Positions 1 to 8,145 of a DNA stretch of 11,692 nucleotides are shown here, piece after piece (position 1 is the first letter of the stretch; every line of letters begins with the position of its first letter). The DNA is taken from NCBI GenBank assembly GCA_015487335.1, contig WFPZ01000050.1, forward strand, positions 1 through 11,692, read 5' to 3'. The notes under the pieces are model-generated. The model saw nothing but the letters and a program-made list of their open reading frames with translations, ran no database searches and had not been told where the DNA came from. The position numbers and the translations under genes are program-made. Source of the stretch: Paracoccaceae bacterium (GTDB lineage Bacteria > Pseudomonadota > Alphaproteobacteria > Rhodobacterales > Rhodobacteraceae).

Positions 1-1461
<1,461 letters not shown>

Positions 1462-1480
1462 GCCGGGCCGAGAGCAGATG

Positions 1481-1509
1481 CCTCCGGCGGGGATATTTTT
1501 CAGGCATTG
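1481..1509 (+). terminator. Probable trpE terminator / Rhodobacteraceae-type intergenic motif
   Basis: CCTCCGGCGGGGATATTTTT occupies 1481-1500, starting 19 bases after the trpE stop. CCTC can pair with GGGG (one U-G pair) around a CGGC loop, and an AT-rich stretch ending in five T follows, as in a short rho-independent terminator. A second, wider dyad, ATGCCT (1478-1483) with AGGCAT (1502-1507), brackets it and could give weaker termination on the opposite strand for trpD. From memory, not from a search, this core string recurs after many genes in Rhodobacteraceae. Confidence 0.55.
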
Positions 1510-1574
1510 AAGGGGAAGCCTGCGCGCCCGTCGCCCAGGCCCCCGCCGCCCTGGAGCGCCCGCCGGCAGCCGCC

Positions 1575-2594
1575 TCAGGCGCGCTGGGTGGTGATTCCGG
1601 CCAGCGCGGTGATCTTCTTCAGCGCCCGGTCCGAATCGATGCTCTCGGCGGCCATTTCCGCCGCCTCCTTCAACGAGTCCGTTGAGCCCGCGATCACCAG
1701 CGCGGCGGCGGCGTTGAGCAGCACCGCGTCGCGGTAGGCGCCGGGCTCTCCGGCCAGCAGCGCGGCCAGGGCGCGGCCGTTGTCCTCGGGCGTGCCGCCG
1801 GCGATCTCCTCGAAGGGATGCACCGGCAGCCCGGCTTCCTCGGGGTGCACCTCCCGCTCGGTGATCGTGCCGCCGTCCAGCTCCACCACCCAGCTGGTGC
1901 CGGTGATGGTCAGCTCGTCGGTGCCGTCCGAGCCATGCACCAGCCAGGCGCGTTCCGAGCCCAGCTGCCCCAGCGTCTCGGCCATCGGGCGCAGGAGGTC
2001 GCGCGAGAACGCCCCGGTCAGCTGGCGCCTGACCCCGGCGGGGTTGGTGAGCGGGCCGAGGATGTTGAAGATGGTGCGGGTGCCCAGTTCGGCCCGGGTC
2101 GGCATCACGTGCTTGACCGCCGGATGGTGCATCGGCGCCATCATGAAGGCGATGCCGATCTCGTCGAGCGCGCGCTGCACCACGTCGGGGCCGACCATCA
2201 CCTCGATACCCACCTGCGCCAGCGCGTCCGCCGCCCCCGACTTCGACGAGAGGTTGCGGTTGCCGTGCTTGGCCACCGGCACGCCGGCGCCGGCCACCAC
2301 GAAGGCGGTGGCGGTGGAGATGTTGAGCGTGCCCTTGCCATCGCCGCCGGTGCCGACGATGTCGATGGCCCCTTCCGGGGCGCGCACCTTGCGGCATCTG
2401 GCCCGCATCACCGCTGCCGCGGCGGCGTATTCGTCCACCGTCTCGCCGCGGGTGCGCAGCGCCATCAGGAAGCCGCCGATCTGGCTGGGCGTGGCCTCGC
2501 CCTCGAACAGGATGTCGAAGGCGGCCTCGGCCTCCTGCCGGGTCAGAGGCCGGTCGGCGGCGGCGGCGATCAGGGGTTTGAGGGCTTCGCTCAT
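1575..2594 (-). CDS. trpD: Anthranilate phosphoribosyltransferase
   Basis: TrpD transfers the phosphoribosyl group of PRPP to anthranilate, giving phosphoribosyl-anthranilate, the second step of tryptophan synthesis. The 339-residue product is the normal size for the family. Visible motifs are the PRPP-binding loop GTGGDGKGTLNIST (81-94), KHGNRNLSSKSGAAD (109-123), the anthranilate-pocket segment MMAPMHHPAVKHVMPTR (151-167) and the Mg-binding pair D226-E227 in GSDGTDEL. The ATG at 2594 overlaps the trpG stop as ATGA, and AAAGG (2602-2606) sits seven bases upstream, so translation is probably coupled to trpG. A longer open frame reaches 3014 but only runs antisense-register through trpG. Orientation is odd: trpG and trpD are on the strand opposite to trpE and trpC. 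Confidence 0.97.
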   Translation of the reverse strand: MSEALKPLIAAAADRPLTRQEAEAAFDILFEGEATPSQIGGFLMALRTRGETVDEYAAAAAVMRARCRKVRAPEGAIDIVGTGGDGKGTLNISTATAFVVAGAGVPVAKHGNRNLSSKSGAADALAQVGIEVMVGPDVVQRALDEIGIAFMMAPMHHPAVKHVMPTRAELGTRTIFNILGPLTNPAGVRRQLTGAFSRDLLRPMAETLGQLGSERAWLVHGSDGTDELTITGTSWVVELDGGTITEREVHPEEAGLPVHPFEEIAGGTPEDNGRALAALLAGEPGAYRDAVLLNAAAALVIAGSTDSLKEAAEMAAESIDSDRALKKITALAGITTQRA

Positions 2595-3172
2595 GCGGGG
2601 ACCTTTGCCATGTTCAGGAAGTTGCGCAGCAGCTGGTGGCCGTGCTCGGAGGCTATGGATTCGGGGTGGAACTGCACCCCGTGGACGGGCAGGCTTTCGT
2701 GCTGCAGGCCCATGATCGTGCCGTCGTCCAGCTCGGCCGTCACCCGCAGGCAGGCGGGCAGGGTTTCGCGCTCCACCACCAGCGAGTGGTAGCGCGTGGC
2801 CTGAAACGGCGAGGGCAGCCCCGCGAACACCCCTTCGCCGCGGTGGCGGATGGTGCCCATCTTGCCATGCACGATCTCGGCAGCCTGCACGATGCGCCCG
2901 CCGAAGGCCTGGCCTATGGTCTGATGGCCCAGGCACACCCCCAGAAGCGGCGTGCCGGCCCGGGCCGCGGCCTTCGTCAGCTCGAGGCAGATGCCGGCCC
3001 GGTCCGGATCGCACGGCCCCGGCGAGAGCACGATCGCCGCGGGGTTCATGGCCATGGCCGCCTCGACGCTGATCGCATCGTTGCGCCGCACCTCGGTCTG
3101 TGCCCCCAGCTCGCCCAGATAATGCACGAGGTTGTAGGTAAAACTGTCGTAGTTGTCGATCAGCAGCAACAT
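2591..3172 (-). CDS. trpG: Anthranilate synthase component II, glutamine amidotransferase
   Basis: This is the class I glutamine amidotransferase subunit that releases ammonia from glutamine and passes it to TrpE. The protein has 193 residues from the chosen start. The triad is visible: nucleophile C80 in GVCLGHQTIGQAFGG, then H169 and E171 in VHGVQFHPESIASEHG; SPGPCDPDRAG (50-60) forms the oxyanion region. Two in-frame ATGs exist, at 3178 and 3172. The second is preferred because GGAA (3180-3183) lies seven bases before it but only one base before the first, and because the product then begins MLLLIDNYDSF as in the family. In many bacteria the same subunit also serves PabB for aminodeoxychorismate; whether that holds here cannot be seen. 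It is divergent from the YibQ-like gene and overlaps trpD downstream. Confidence 0.96.
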   Translation of the reverse strand: MLLLIDNYDSFTYNLVHYLGELGAQTEVRRNDAISVEAAMAMNPAAIVLSPGPCDPDRAGICLELTKAAARAGTPLLGVCLGHQTIGQAFGGRIVQAAEIVHGKMGTIRHRGEGVFAGLPSPFQATRYHSLVVERETLPACLRVTAELDDGTIMGLQHESLPVHGVQFHPESIASEHGHQLLRNFLNMAKVPA

Positions 3173-3287
3173 GCCCATGTTCCGGCGAAAGGGGGTGACC
3201 CCGGTTTCAGTCGCGGTATACTTGCGCCGAGGCAGGCCCGGGGGTCAAGGGCGCCCGGCAGCGCAGGCAACGAAACGGAGGCATGAG
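3173..3287. promoter_or_regulatory. Divergent promoter region between trpG and the YibQ-like gene
   Basis: These 115 bases must carry the start signals for both flanking genes. For the plus strand, GTGACC (3195-3200), a 16-base spacer and TATACT (3217-3222) form a fair sigma-70-type promoter with a start near 3229. On the minus strand the same AT-rich patch reads TATACC (3220-3215), and a TTGACC lies at 3248-3243, but the 22-base spacing is too long, so the trpG promoter is unresolved. Two small palindromes stand out: GGGGTGACCCC (3192-3202), which overlaps the plus-strand -35 and lies in the trpG leader, and GTATAC (3216-3221). No Trp-rich leader peptide or clear attenuator stem is visible ahead of trpG. 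Confidence 0.45.
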
Positions 3288-4802
3288 TTGGCGCGAGGTT
3301 TTCTCTCCGGCGTGATCTGGGGCGTCGTCCTCTCGGCGATGGTGCTGTGGGTGGCCTCGCAGCTTGGCGGCATGATCAGCCTGCTGCTCGCCCCGCCCGG
3401 GCAGGTTTCCGATCAGGCCCCGCCGCCGCCGCAAACCGCCGCCGCGCCCGAGCCCGCCCCGGCAGCGCCAGAGCCCGGCGCGCTGCCCGCCACCGAGCCC
3501 TCGCGCCTGGGCCTCGAACTGCCCGCCGGCACGGCCGAAACCCCGCCGCGGGCCGATACCGCGCCGGCGCGCGCACCCGGGGCCGAGGCCGAGGCCGCAC
3601 CCCCGGCCGAACCTGCGCAAGCCGCCGAGCCCGCCGTTCCGGGCCGCATCGGGGAAGAGCCCGCCCGCCCGGACACGGCGCTAGCCGGCCTGCCCGCGCC
3701 CGGAGCAGATGCCGCCCCGCGCGAGATCGAAGACGCGCCCGCGCCGCGCGCCGCACCTGCCGGGGTGGCCGCGCCCGACGCCCCGCCGCCTCCCGGCCAG
3801 CCCGCGCCCACCACCCCGGCCGCACCGGAGGCCGACAGCGCACCGGCAGCCGTCAGCGAGCCGCAGATCGTCGACCTTCCGGCCCCGCGCGAGGACGAAC
3901 CGCCCATGCCCGGCGGGGCTACTCAGCCCCCCGGCCAGGCGGAGGTGGCCGCCCTGCCGCCACAGGAACAGGAACAGCCGCCCGCCACGGACAGCGCGCC
4001 TGCCTCCGGGCCGCGGGTGCTCCGCCCCGGCGAGGGAGGCCTGCGCAGCAACCGCCTGCCCACCATCGGCGGCGAATCCGCGACCATGGCCGAAGAGCCG
4101 GCGGAGGATCAGGCCGTGGATGAAGTGGATGAAAACGCCCCTGCGATCGAACGCTTCGCCGTGCCCTTCGAAAACCCCGAGGGCCGGCCGCTGATGGCCG
4201 TGATTCTGCTGCCCGACCCCGCCGCCGACGCGACGCAGATCGCCACCCTGCCCTTCCCCGTCAGCTATGCCGTCGACGCCAGCCGTGCGGACGCCACCGA
4301 AAGGATGCGCGCCATCCGCGCCGCCGGCTACGAGGTGGTGCTGCTCGCCCCCCTGCCCGAGGACGCCTCGCCGCGCGACGCGGAAGTGGCCTTCGAGAGC
4401 TATCTCGCCGCGGTCCCCGAGGCGGTGGCGGTGCTCGACAGCCGCGCGGCGGTGTTCCAGTCCGGCCGGCTGCTCGCCTCGCAGGTGGCCGACATTCTGG
4501 CCGATACCGGCCACGGGATGATCACCTACGCGCGGGGGCTCAACTCCGCCATCCAGGTGGCCGAGCGCGAAGGCATCCCGGCGGCCCTGGTGTTCCGCGA
4601 CATAGACGGCTCGGGCCAGGACGCGGCCGCGGTCAAGCGCTTCCTCGATCAGGCCGCCTTCCGGGCCGGGCAGCTGAAAAGGGTGGTGCTGGTGGCCCGC
4701 AACCGCCCCGAAACGATACGCGCGCTGGTGGAGTGGAGCCTCGGCAACCGCGCCCGCACCGTTACCCTCGCCCCGATCTCGGCGGTTCTGCTGGGCCGCT
4801 GA
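3288..4802 (+). CDS. Membrane-anchored divergent polysaccharide deacetylase (YibQ/DUF610-like)
   Basis: I read this as the Rhodobacterales version of the YibQ (DUF610, 'divergent polysaccharide deacetylase') family; its function is unproven. The start is TTG at 3288: GGAGG (3277-3281) lies six bases before it and the product then begins MARGFLSGVIWG. An ATG at 3283 is out of frame, and the frame upstream only runs into the trpG promoter. Of 504 residues, about 7-33 form one membrane segment, 38-280 are a Pro/Ala/Glu-rich linker with no visible fold, and 285-504 are the conserved domain (PLMAVILLPD at about 301, LPFPVSYAVDASR, GHGMITYARGLN, FRDIDGSGQDA, PISAVLLGR at the end). Inferred topology is inner-membrane anchored with the domain in the periplasm. 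The acidic and histidine motifs expected in active NodB-type deacetylases are not apparent, so it may be non-catalytic. It is 101 bases upstream of trpC and may be cotranscribed with it. Confidence 0.85.
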   Translation: MARGFLSGVIWGVVLSAMVLWVASQLGGMISLLLAPPGQVSDQAPPPPQTAAAPEPAPAAPEPGALPATEPSRLGLELPAGTAETPPRADTAPARAPGAEAEAAPPAEPAQAAEPAVPGRIGEEPARPDTALAGLPAPGADAAPREIEDAPAPRAAPAGVAAPDAPPPPGQPAPTTPAAPEADSAPAAVSEPQIVDLPAPREDEPPMPGGATQPPGQAEVAALPPQEQEQPPATDSAPASGPRVLRPGEGGLRSNRLPTIGGESATMAEEPAEDQAVDEVDENAPAIERFAVPFENPEGRPLMAVILLPDPAADATQIATLPFPVSYAVDASRADATERMRAIRAAGYEVVLLAPLPEDASPRDAEVAFESYLAAVPEAVAVLDSRAAVFQSGRLLASQVADILADTGHGMITYARGLNSAIQVAEREGIPAALVFRDIDGSGQDAAAVKRFLDQAAFRAGQLKRVVLVARNRPETIRALVEWSLGNRARTVTLAPISAVLLGR

Positions 4803-4903
4803 ACCCCGCGCCGGGCCCTGGCCATGGCGGAGAATGCCGTCGGGCAGGCGCGGAATGCACTCCGGCGCTTCCCTTCCGGGGCGCGGCGGGCTATCCAGCC
4901 TGC

Positions 4904-5716
4904 ATGGAAACCGTGCTCGACAGGATCCGGGCCTACAAGCTCGAGGAAATCGCCGCCGCCAGGGCGGCCCGTCCCCTTTCCGAGGTGGAGGCCGAAGCCC
5001 GCGCCGCCGGCCCTGTGCGCCCCTTCGCCGCCGCCCTGCGCCGCGACGCCAACCAGGGCTACGGGCTGATCGCCGAAATCAAGAAGGCCAGCCCTTCCAG
5101 GGGGCTGATCCGGGCCGATTTCGACCCGCCTCAACTGGCCCGCGCCTATGAGCGCGGCGGCGCCAGCTGCCTGTCGGTGCTCACCGACGGCCCCAGCTTT
5201 CAGGGCGCGGCGGAATATCTCGCCCAGGCCCGCGCGGCCACCGCGCTGCCGGTGCTGCGCAAGGATTTCATGTTCGACACCTGGCAGGTGGCCGAGGCCC
5301 GCGCCCTGGGGGCGGACTGCATCCTGATCATCATGGCCGCGGTCTCGGACACGCAGGCCGCGGAACTGGAAGCGGCCGCCGGCGAATGGGGGATGGACGT
5401 GCTGGTGGAAGTGCATGACGAGGCCGAGCTGGAGCGTGCGGCGGCGCTGAAATCGCCGCTCTTGGGCATCAACAACCGCAATCTCAAGACCTTCGAGACC
5501 ACGCTTGAGACAACCCGCAGGCTGGCCCGCCTCGCCCCGCCGGAAAAGATGCTGGTGGCCGAAAGCGGGCTGTCCACCCCCGAGGATCTGGCCGATCTCG
5601 CCCGCCACGGGGCGCGCATCTTCCTGATCGGCGAAAGCCTGATGCGCCAGGACGATGTCGAGGCCGCCACCCGCGCGCTGCTGGCCAACCCGCTGCGCGC
5701 CGAAGGAGGTCTGTGA
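4904..5716 (+). CDS. trpC: Indole-3-glycerol phosphate synthase
   Basis: TrpC closes the ring of carboxyphenylamino-deoxyribulose phosphate to give indole-3-glycerol phosphate in the cytoplasm. It is a 270-residue single-domain TIM barrel, not fused to TrpF. Active-site motifs are intact: E58 and K60 in IAEIKKASPSRGLI, K120 in LRKDFM, E169 in VLVEVHDE, N190 in GINNRNL, and E220-S221 in VAESGL. The start at 4904 gives METVLDRIRAYKLEE, the normal family N-terminus; the frame is open back to 4733 but that part overlaps the end of the preceding gene and does not look like TrpC. No strong ribosome binding site or promoter is seen in the 101-base gap upstream, so transcription probably comes from the YibQ-like gene or from a promoter I cannot recognise. 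Separation from trpGD is unusual and is discussed in the findings. Confidence 0.97.
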   Translation: METVLDRIRAYKLEEIAAARAARPLSEVEAEARAAGPVRPFAAALRRDANQGYGLIAEIKKASPSRGLIRADFDPPQLARAYERGGASCLSVLTDGPSFQGAAEYLAQARAATALPVLRKDFMFDTWQVAEARALGADCILIIMAAVSDTQAAELEAAAGEWGMDVLVEVHDEAELERAAALKSPLLGINNRNLKTFETTLETTRRLARLAPPEKMLVAESGLSTPEDLADLARHGARIFLIGESLMRQDDVEAATRALLANPLRAEGGL

Positions 5717-6193
5717 ATGGCCGAGCTGACCCATTTCGACGCCAGGGGCGACGCCCATATGGTGGACGTGTCCGCCAAACCCGCCACCACGCGCACCGCA
5801 GTGGCCGAAGGCTACATCAGGATGAGCCCGCAAACCCTTGAACTCATTACGGAAGGCAAGGCCGGAAAGGGCGACGTGCTGGGCGTGGCGCGGCTGGCCG
5901 GGATCATGGGCGCCAAGAAGACGGCCGATCTGATTCCGCTGTGTCACCCGCTGCCGCTGGCCAAGGTGGCGCTGGCGCTGGAGCCCGCCCCCGAGCGCCC
6001 CGGCATCCGCGTCGAAGCCACGGTGCGCACCACCGGCCAGACCGGCGTGGAGATGGAGGCGCTCACCGCCGTCTCCGTCGCCTGCCTGACGGTCTATGAC
6101 ATGGTCAAGGCGGCCGAAAAGGGCATGATCATCGAGGACATCCGCCTGATCCTGAAAGAGGGCGGGAAATCAGGACGTTACGAGGCCAGGTGA
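5717..6193 (+). CDS. moaC: Cyclic pyranopterin monophosphate synthase MoaC
   Basis: MoaC converts the 3',8-cyclo-GTP made by MoaA into cyclic pyranopterin monophosphate, an early step of molybdenum cofactor synthesis. The 158-residue protein aligns without gaps to the residue numbers known for E. coli MoaC: K51, H77 in LCHPLP, E112 and E114 in GVEMEALT, D128 and K131 in YDMVKA. The ATG directly follows the trpC stop, and a near-perfect Shine-Dalgarno AAGGAGGT (5703-5710) lies inside the last trpC codons six bases from the start. This is the strongest ribosome site in the window, so MoaC may be made well even if trpC is poorly translated. MoaA is not encoded here. Confidence 0.98.
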   Translation: MAELTHFDARGDAHMVDVSAKPATTRTAVAEGYIRMSPQTLELITEGKAGKGDVLGVARLAGIMGAKKTADLIPLCHPLPLAKVALALEPAPERPGIRVEATVRTTGQTGVEMEALTAVSVACLTVYDMVKAAEKGMIIEDIRLILKEGGKSGRYEAR

Positions 6194-7365
6194 TGCTGAG
6201 TGTCGAACAGGCCCTGGAGCGGGTATTCACGCTCGTCTCGCCGCTGGAGACGGAAACCGTGCCGCTTGCCGAGGCCGGCGGGCGGGTTCTGGCGCGGCCC
6301 GTCGCCGCCCGGCGCGACCAGCCCCCCTTCTCGGCTTCCGCCATGGACGGCTATGCCCTGCGCGCCGAAGAGGCCCGCCACGGAGCAAGCTTCCGGGTGA
6401 TCGGCGAATCGGCCGCGGGCCATCGCTTCGAGGGCCGCCTGGGCGCGGGCGAGGCCGTGCGCATCTTCACCGGCGCGCCACTGCCCGAGGGCGCCGACCG
6501 GGTGGTGATGCAGGAAGACACCCGACGCGAGGGCGATCGGATCATCCTGCTCGACTCCCTGGGCGAGGGGCGCAACGTCCGCCCCCTCGGGGCCGATTTC
6601 ACCGCCGGCAGCACCCTGGACGCCCCGCGCCGCCTGCGCCCCGCCGACCTGGCGCTGATTGCGGCGATGAACGTGGCGCAGCTGCCCGTCTTCCGCCGCC
6701 CCACGGTGGCCTTCGTCGCCACCGGGGACGAGCTGGTGATGCCCGGCGAAGAGCCGGGGCCCGACCAGATCATCGCCTCGAACGGCTTCGGCCTGGCGCA
6801 GATGGCGCGCGAGGCCGGCGCCGAGGCCCGCATGCTGCCGATCGCCCGCGACAGCGCCGATTCGCTGCGCGCCACCCTGGAGCTTGCCCTGGATGCGGAC
6901 ATGATCGTCACCATCGGCGGCGCCTCGGTGGGCGATCACGACATTGTCGGCGAGGTTGCCGCCTCGATGGGCATGAAGCAGAGCTTCTACAAGGTGGCGA
7001 TGCGCCCCGGCAAGCCGCTGATGGCCGGCACCCTGGCCGGGAAGGCGATGCTTGGCCTTCCAGGAAACCCCGTATCATCAATGGTTTGCGGGCATATCTT
7101 CATGCTGCCGGCGCTGCGCGTCATGATGGGCCTGCCCGCCGCCCCCGCGCCGCGGCGAAGCGCCCCGCTGGCCGCTCCGCTGCCCGCCAACGGCCCGCGC
7201 GAACACTACATGCGCGCCCGGCTCACCCCCGGCGGGATCGAGGCCTTCGACCGCCAGGACAGCGCCCTGCTGAGCGTGCTCGCCCGGGCCGATGCGCTGC
7301 TGGTCCGCCCGCCCGGCGACGGCCCGCGCGCCGCCGGCGAAATGGTGGAATACATCGAAATCTGA
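6193..7365 (+). CDS. moeA: Molybdopterin molybdenumtransferase MoeA
   Basis: MoeA inserts molybdate into adenylated molybdopterin, the last common step of molybdenum cofactor synthesis. The 390-residue product is slightly shorter than E. coli MoeA (411). Visible motifs are SAMDGYAL (D52 in the domain III/IV active site), IFTGAPLPEGADRVVMQED (91-109), the MoCF-domain signature GGASVGDHD (242-250), VAMRPGKPLMAG (268-279) and GLPGNPVSS (288-296); the C-terminal domain IV follows. The ATG at 6193 shares its A with the moaC TGA stop, and GAGG (6182-6185) is seven bases upstream. A GTG at 6190 would add one residue and cannot be excluded. With moaC it forms a tightly coupled cofactor pair on the trpC transcript. 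A closely related paralogue type (Glp/gephyrin-like) has the same domains, so finer naming is not possible. Confidence 0.96.
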   Translation: MLSVEQALERVFTLVSPLETETVPLAEAGGRVLARPVAARRDQPPFSASAMDGYALRAEEARHGASFRVIGESAAGHRFEGRLGAGEAVRIFTGAPLPEGADRVVMQEDTRREGDRIILLDSLGEGRNVRPLGADFTAGSTLDAPRRLRPADLALIAAMNVAQLPVFRRPTVAFVATGDELVMPGEEPGPDQIIASNGFGLAQMAREAGAEARMLPIARDSADSLRATLELALDADMIVTIGGASVGDHDIVGEVAASMGMKQSFYKVAMRPGKPLMAGTLAGKAMLGLPGNPVSSMVCGHIFMLPALRVMMGLPAAPAPRRSAPLAAPLPANGPREHYMRARLTPGGIEAFDRQDSALLSVLARADALLVRPPGDGPRAAGEMVEYIEI

Positions 7366-7393
7366 AACCGCGCGCAGCCGCCGCTACGGCAGG

Positions 7394-7422
7394 TTGACAC
7401 ATAAGGTGAACACGGGTAGAAC
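7394..7422 (+). promoter_or_regulatory. lexA promoter
   Basis: TTGACA (7394-7399) is a perfect -35 hexamer, followed by a 17-base spacer and TAGAAC (7417-7422) as the -10. The predicted start is near 7429, about 30 bases before the lexA ATG. The -10 is overlapped by the LexA half-sites, so bound repressor would block RNA polymerase. It makes lexA its own transcription unit, although moeA read-through is possible because no terminator is seen between them. Confidence 0.8.
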
Positions 7423-7433
7423 GCAACCTGAAC
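7408..7433 (+). promoter_or_regulatory. LexA operator (SOS box) with three half-sites
   Basis: GAAC occurs at 7408-7411, 7419-7422 and 7430-7433, each separated by seven bases. Read on the other strand this is GTTC-N7-GTTC-N7-GTTC. The alphaproteobacterial LexA box is the direct repeat GTTC-N7-GTTC, so there are two overlapping boxes sharing the middle half-site, which itself forms part of the -10. Its place over the lexA promoter implies autoregulation. Confidence 0.85.
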
Positions 7434-7458
7434 GGACAGGCTCAGGGAGGCCCGCGCG

Positions 7459-8145
7459 ATGCTGACCAGAAAACAACTCGACCTGCTGGAATTCATTCAC
7501 AAGCGGCTGCAAAGCGCCGGCGTGCCGCCCTCCTTCGACGAGATGAAGGACGAGCTGAACCTGCGCTCCAAGTCCGGCATTCACCGCATGATCACCGCGC
7601 TGGAAGAACGCGGCTTCATCCGCCGCCTGCCCCACCGCGCCCGGGCGATCGAAATCGTCAGGCTGCCCGAGGCGCTGGAAAGGAAAACCGGCTTCACCCC
7701 CCGGGTGATCGACGGTGACCGCAACGCGCCGCCCGCCGCGGCCATGGCCGTCGAGGCGCAGGCGCAGGAACTGCCGGTGATGGGCCGCATCGCCGCCGGC
7801 GTCCCGATCGAGGCGATCTCGGAGGTCTCCCATCACGTGGCGGTGCCCGGCGCGATGCTCAAGAGCGGCGCCAATCACTACGCGCTGGAGGTGAAGGGCG
7901 ATTCGATGATCGACGCCGGAATCAACGACGGCGACGTGGTGGTGATCCGCGAGGGCTCCACCGCCCAGAACGGCGATATCGTCGTGGCCATCGTCGAGGG
8001 CAACGAAGCCACGCTCAAGCGTTTCCGCCGCAAGGGCAACGCCATCGCCCTGGAAGCGGCCAACCCGGCCTATGAAACCCGCGTCTTCCGCGAGGACCAG
8101 GTCAAGGTGCAGGGCCGCCTGGTGGGGCTGATCCGCACCTACTAG
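7459..8145 (+). CDS. lexA: SOS response transcriptional repressor LexA
   Basis: LexA represses DNA-repair genes and cleaves itself when activated by RecA on single-stranded DNA. The protein has 228 residues. The N-terminal winged helix-turn-helix spans about 1-70 (SFDEMKDELNLRSKSGIHRMI at 25-45 includes the recognition helix); a linker follows, then the S24-type peptidase domain. The cleavage bond is A113-G114 in GRIAAGVP, the nucleophile is S149 in KGDSMIDAG and the general base is K187 in NEATLKRF; all are present, so it should be self-cleaving. The alphaproteobacterial form has a longer linker than the E. coli protein (202 residues). AGGGAGG (7444-7450) lies eight bases before the ATG. Its own promoter and SOS box lie directly upstream, and the moeA stop is 93 bases away. 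Confidence 0.98.
   Translation: MLTRKQLDLLEFIHKRLQSAGVPPSFDEMKDELNLRSKSGIHRMITALEERGFIRRLPHRARAIEIVRLPEALERKTGFTPRVIDGDRNAPPAAAMAVEAQAQELPVMGRIAAGVPIEAISEVSHHVAVPGAMLKSGANHYALEVKGDSMIDAGINDGDVVVIREGSTAQNGDIVVAIVEGNEATLKRFRRKGNAIALEAANPAYETRVFREDQVKVQGRLVGLIRTY

Noticed and set aside
1818..2792. Long plus-strand open frames over trpD and trpG
   Set aside because: They are antisense shadows of two genes with complete active sites on the minus strand.
3283..3315. Ten-codon ORF (MSWREVFSPA) as a Trp leader peptide
   Set aside because: It has one Trp, its ATG is one base from the ribosome site, it is on the strand opposite to trpGD, and no terminator/antiterminator pair follows.
4824..5069. Plus-strand ORF starting at 4824 just before trpC
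   Set aside because: No ribosome site; it overlaps the trpC start in another frame and shows only out-of-frame composition.
4649..5947. 432-codon minus-strand open frame over trpC
   Set aside because: It is the antisense shadow of trpC, whose catalytic residues are all intact in the plus frame; the minus product shows no motif.
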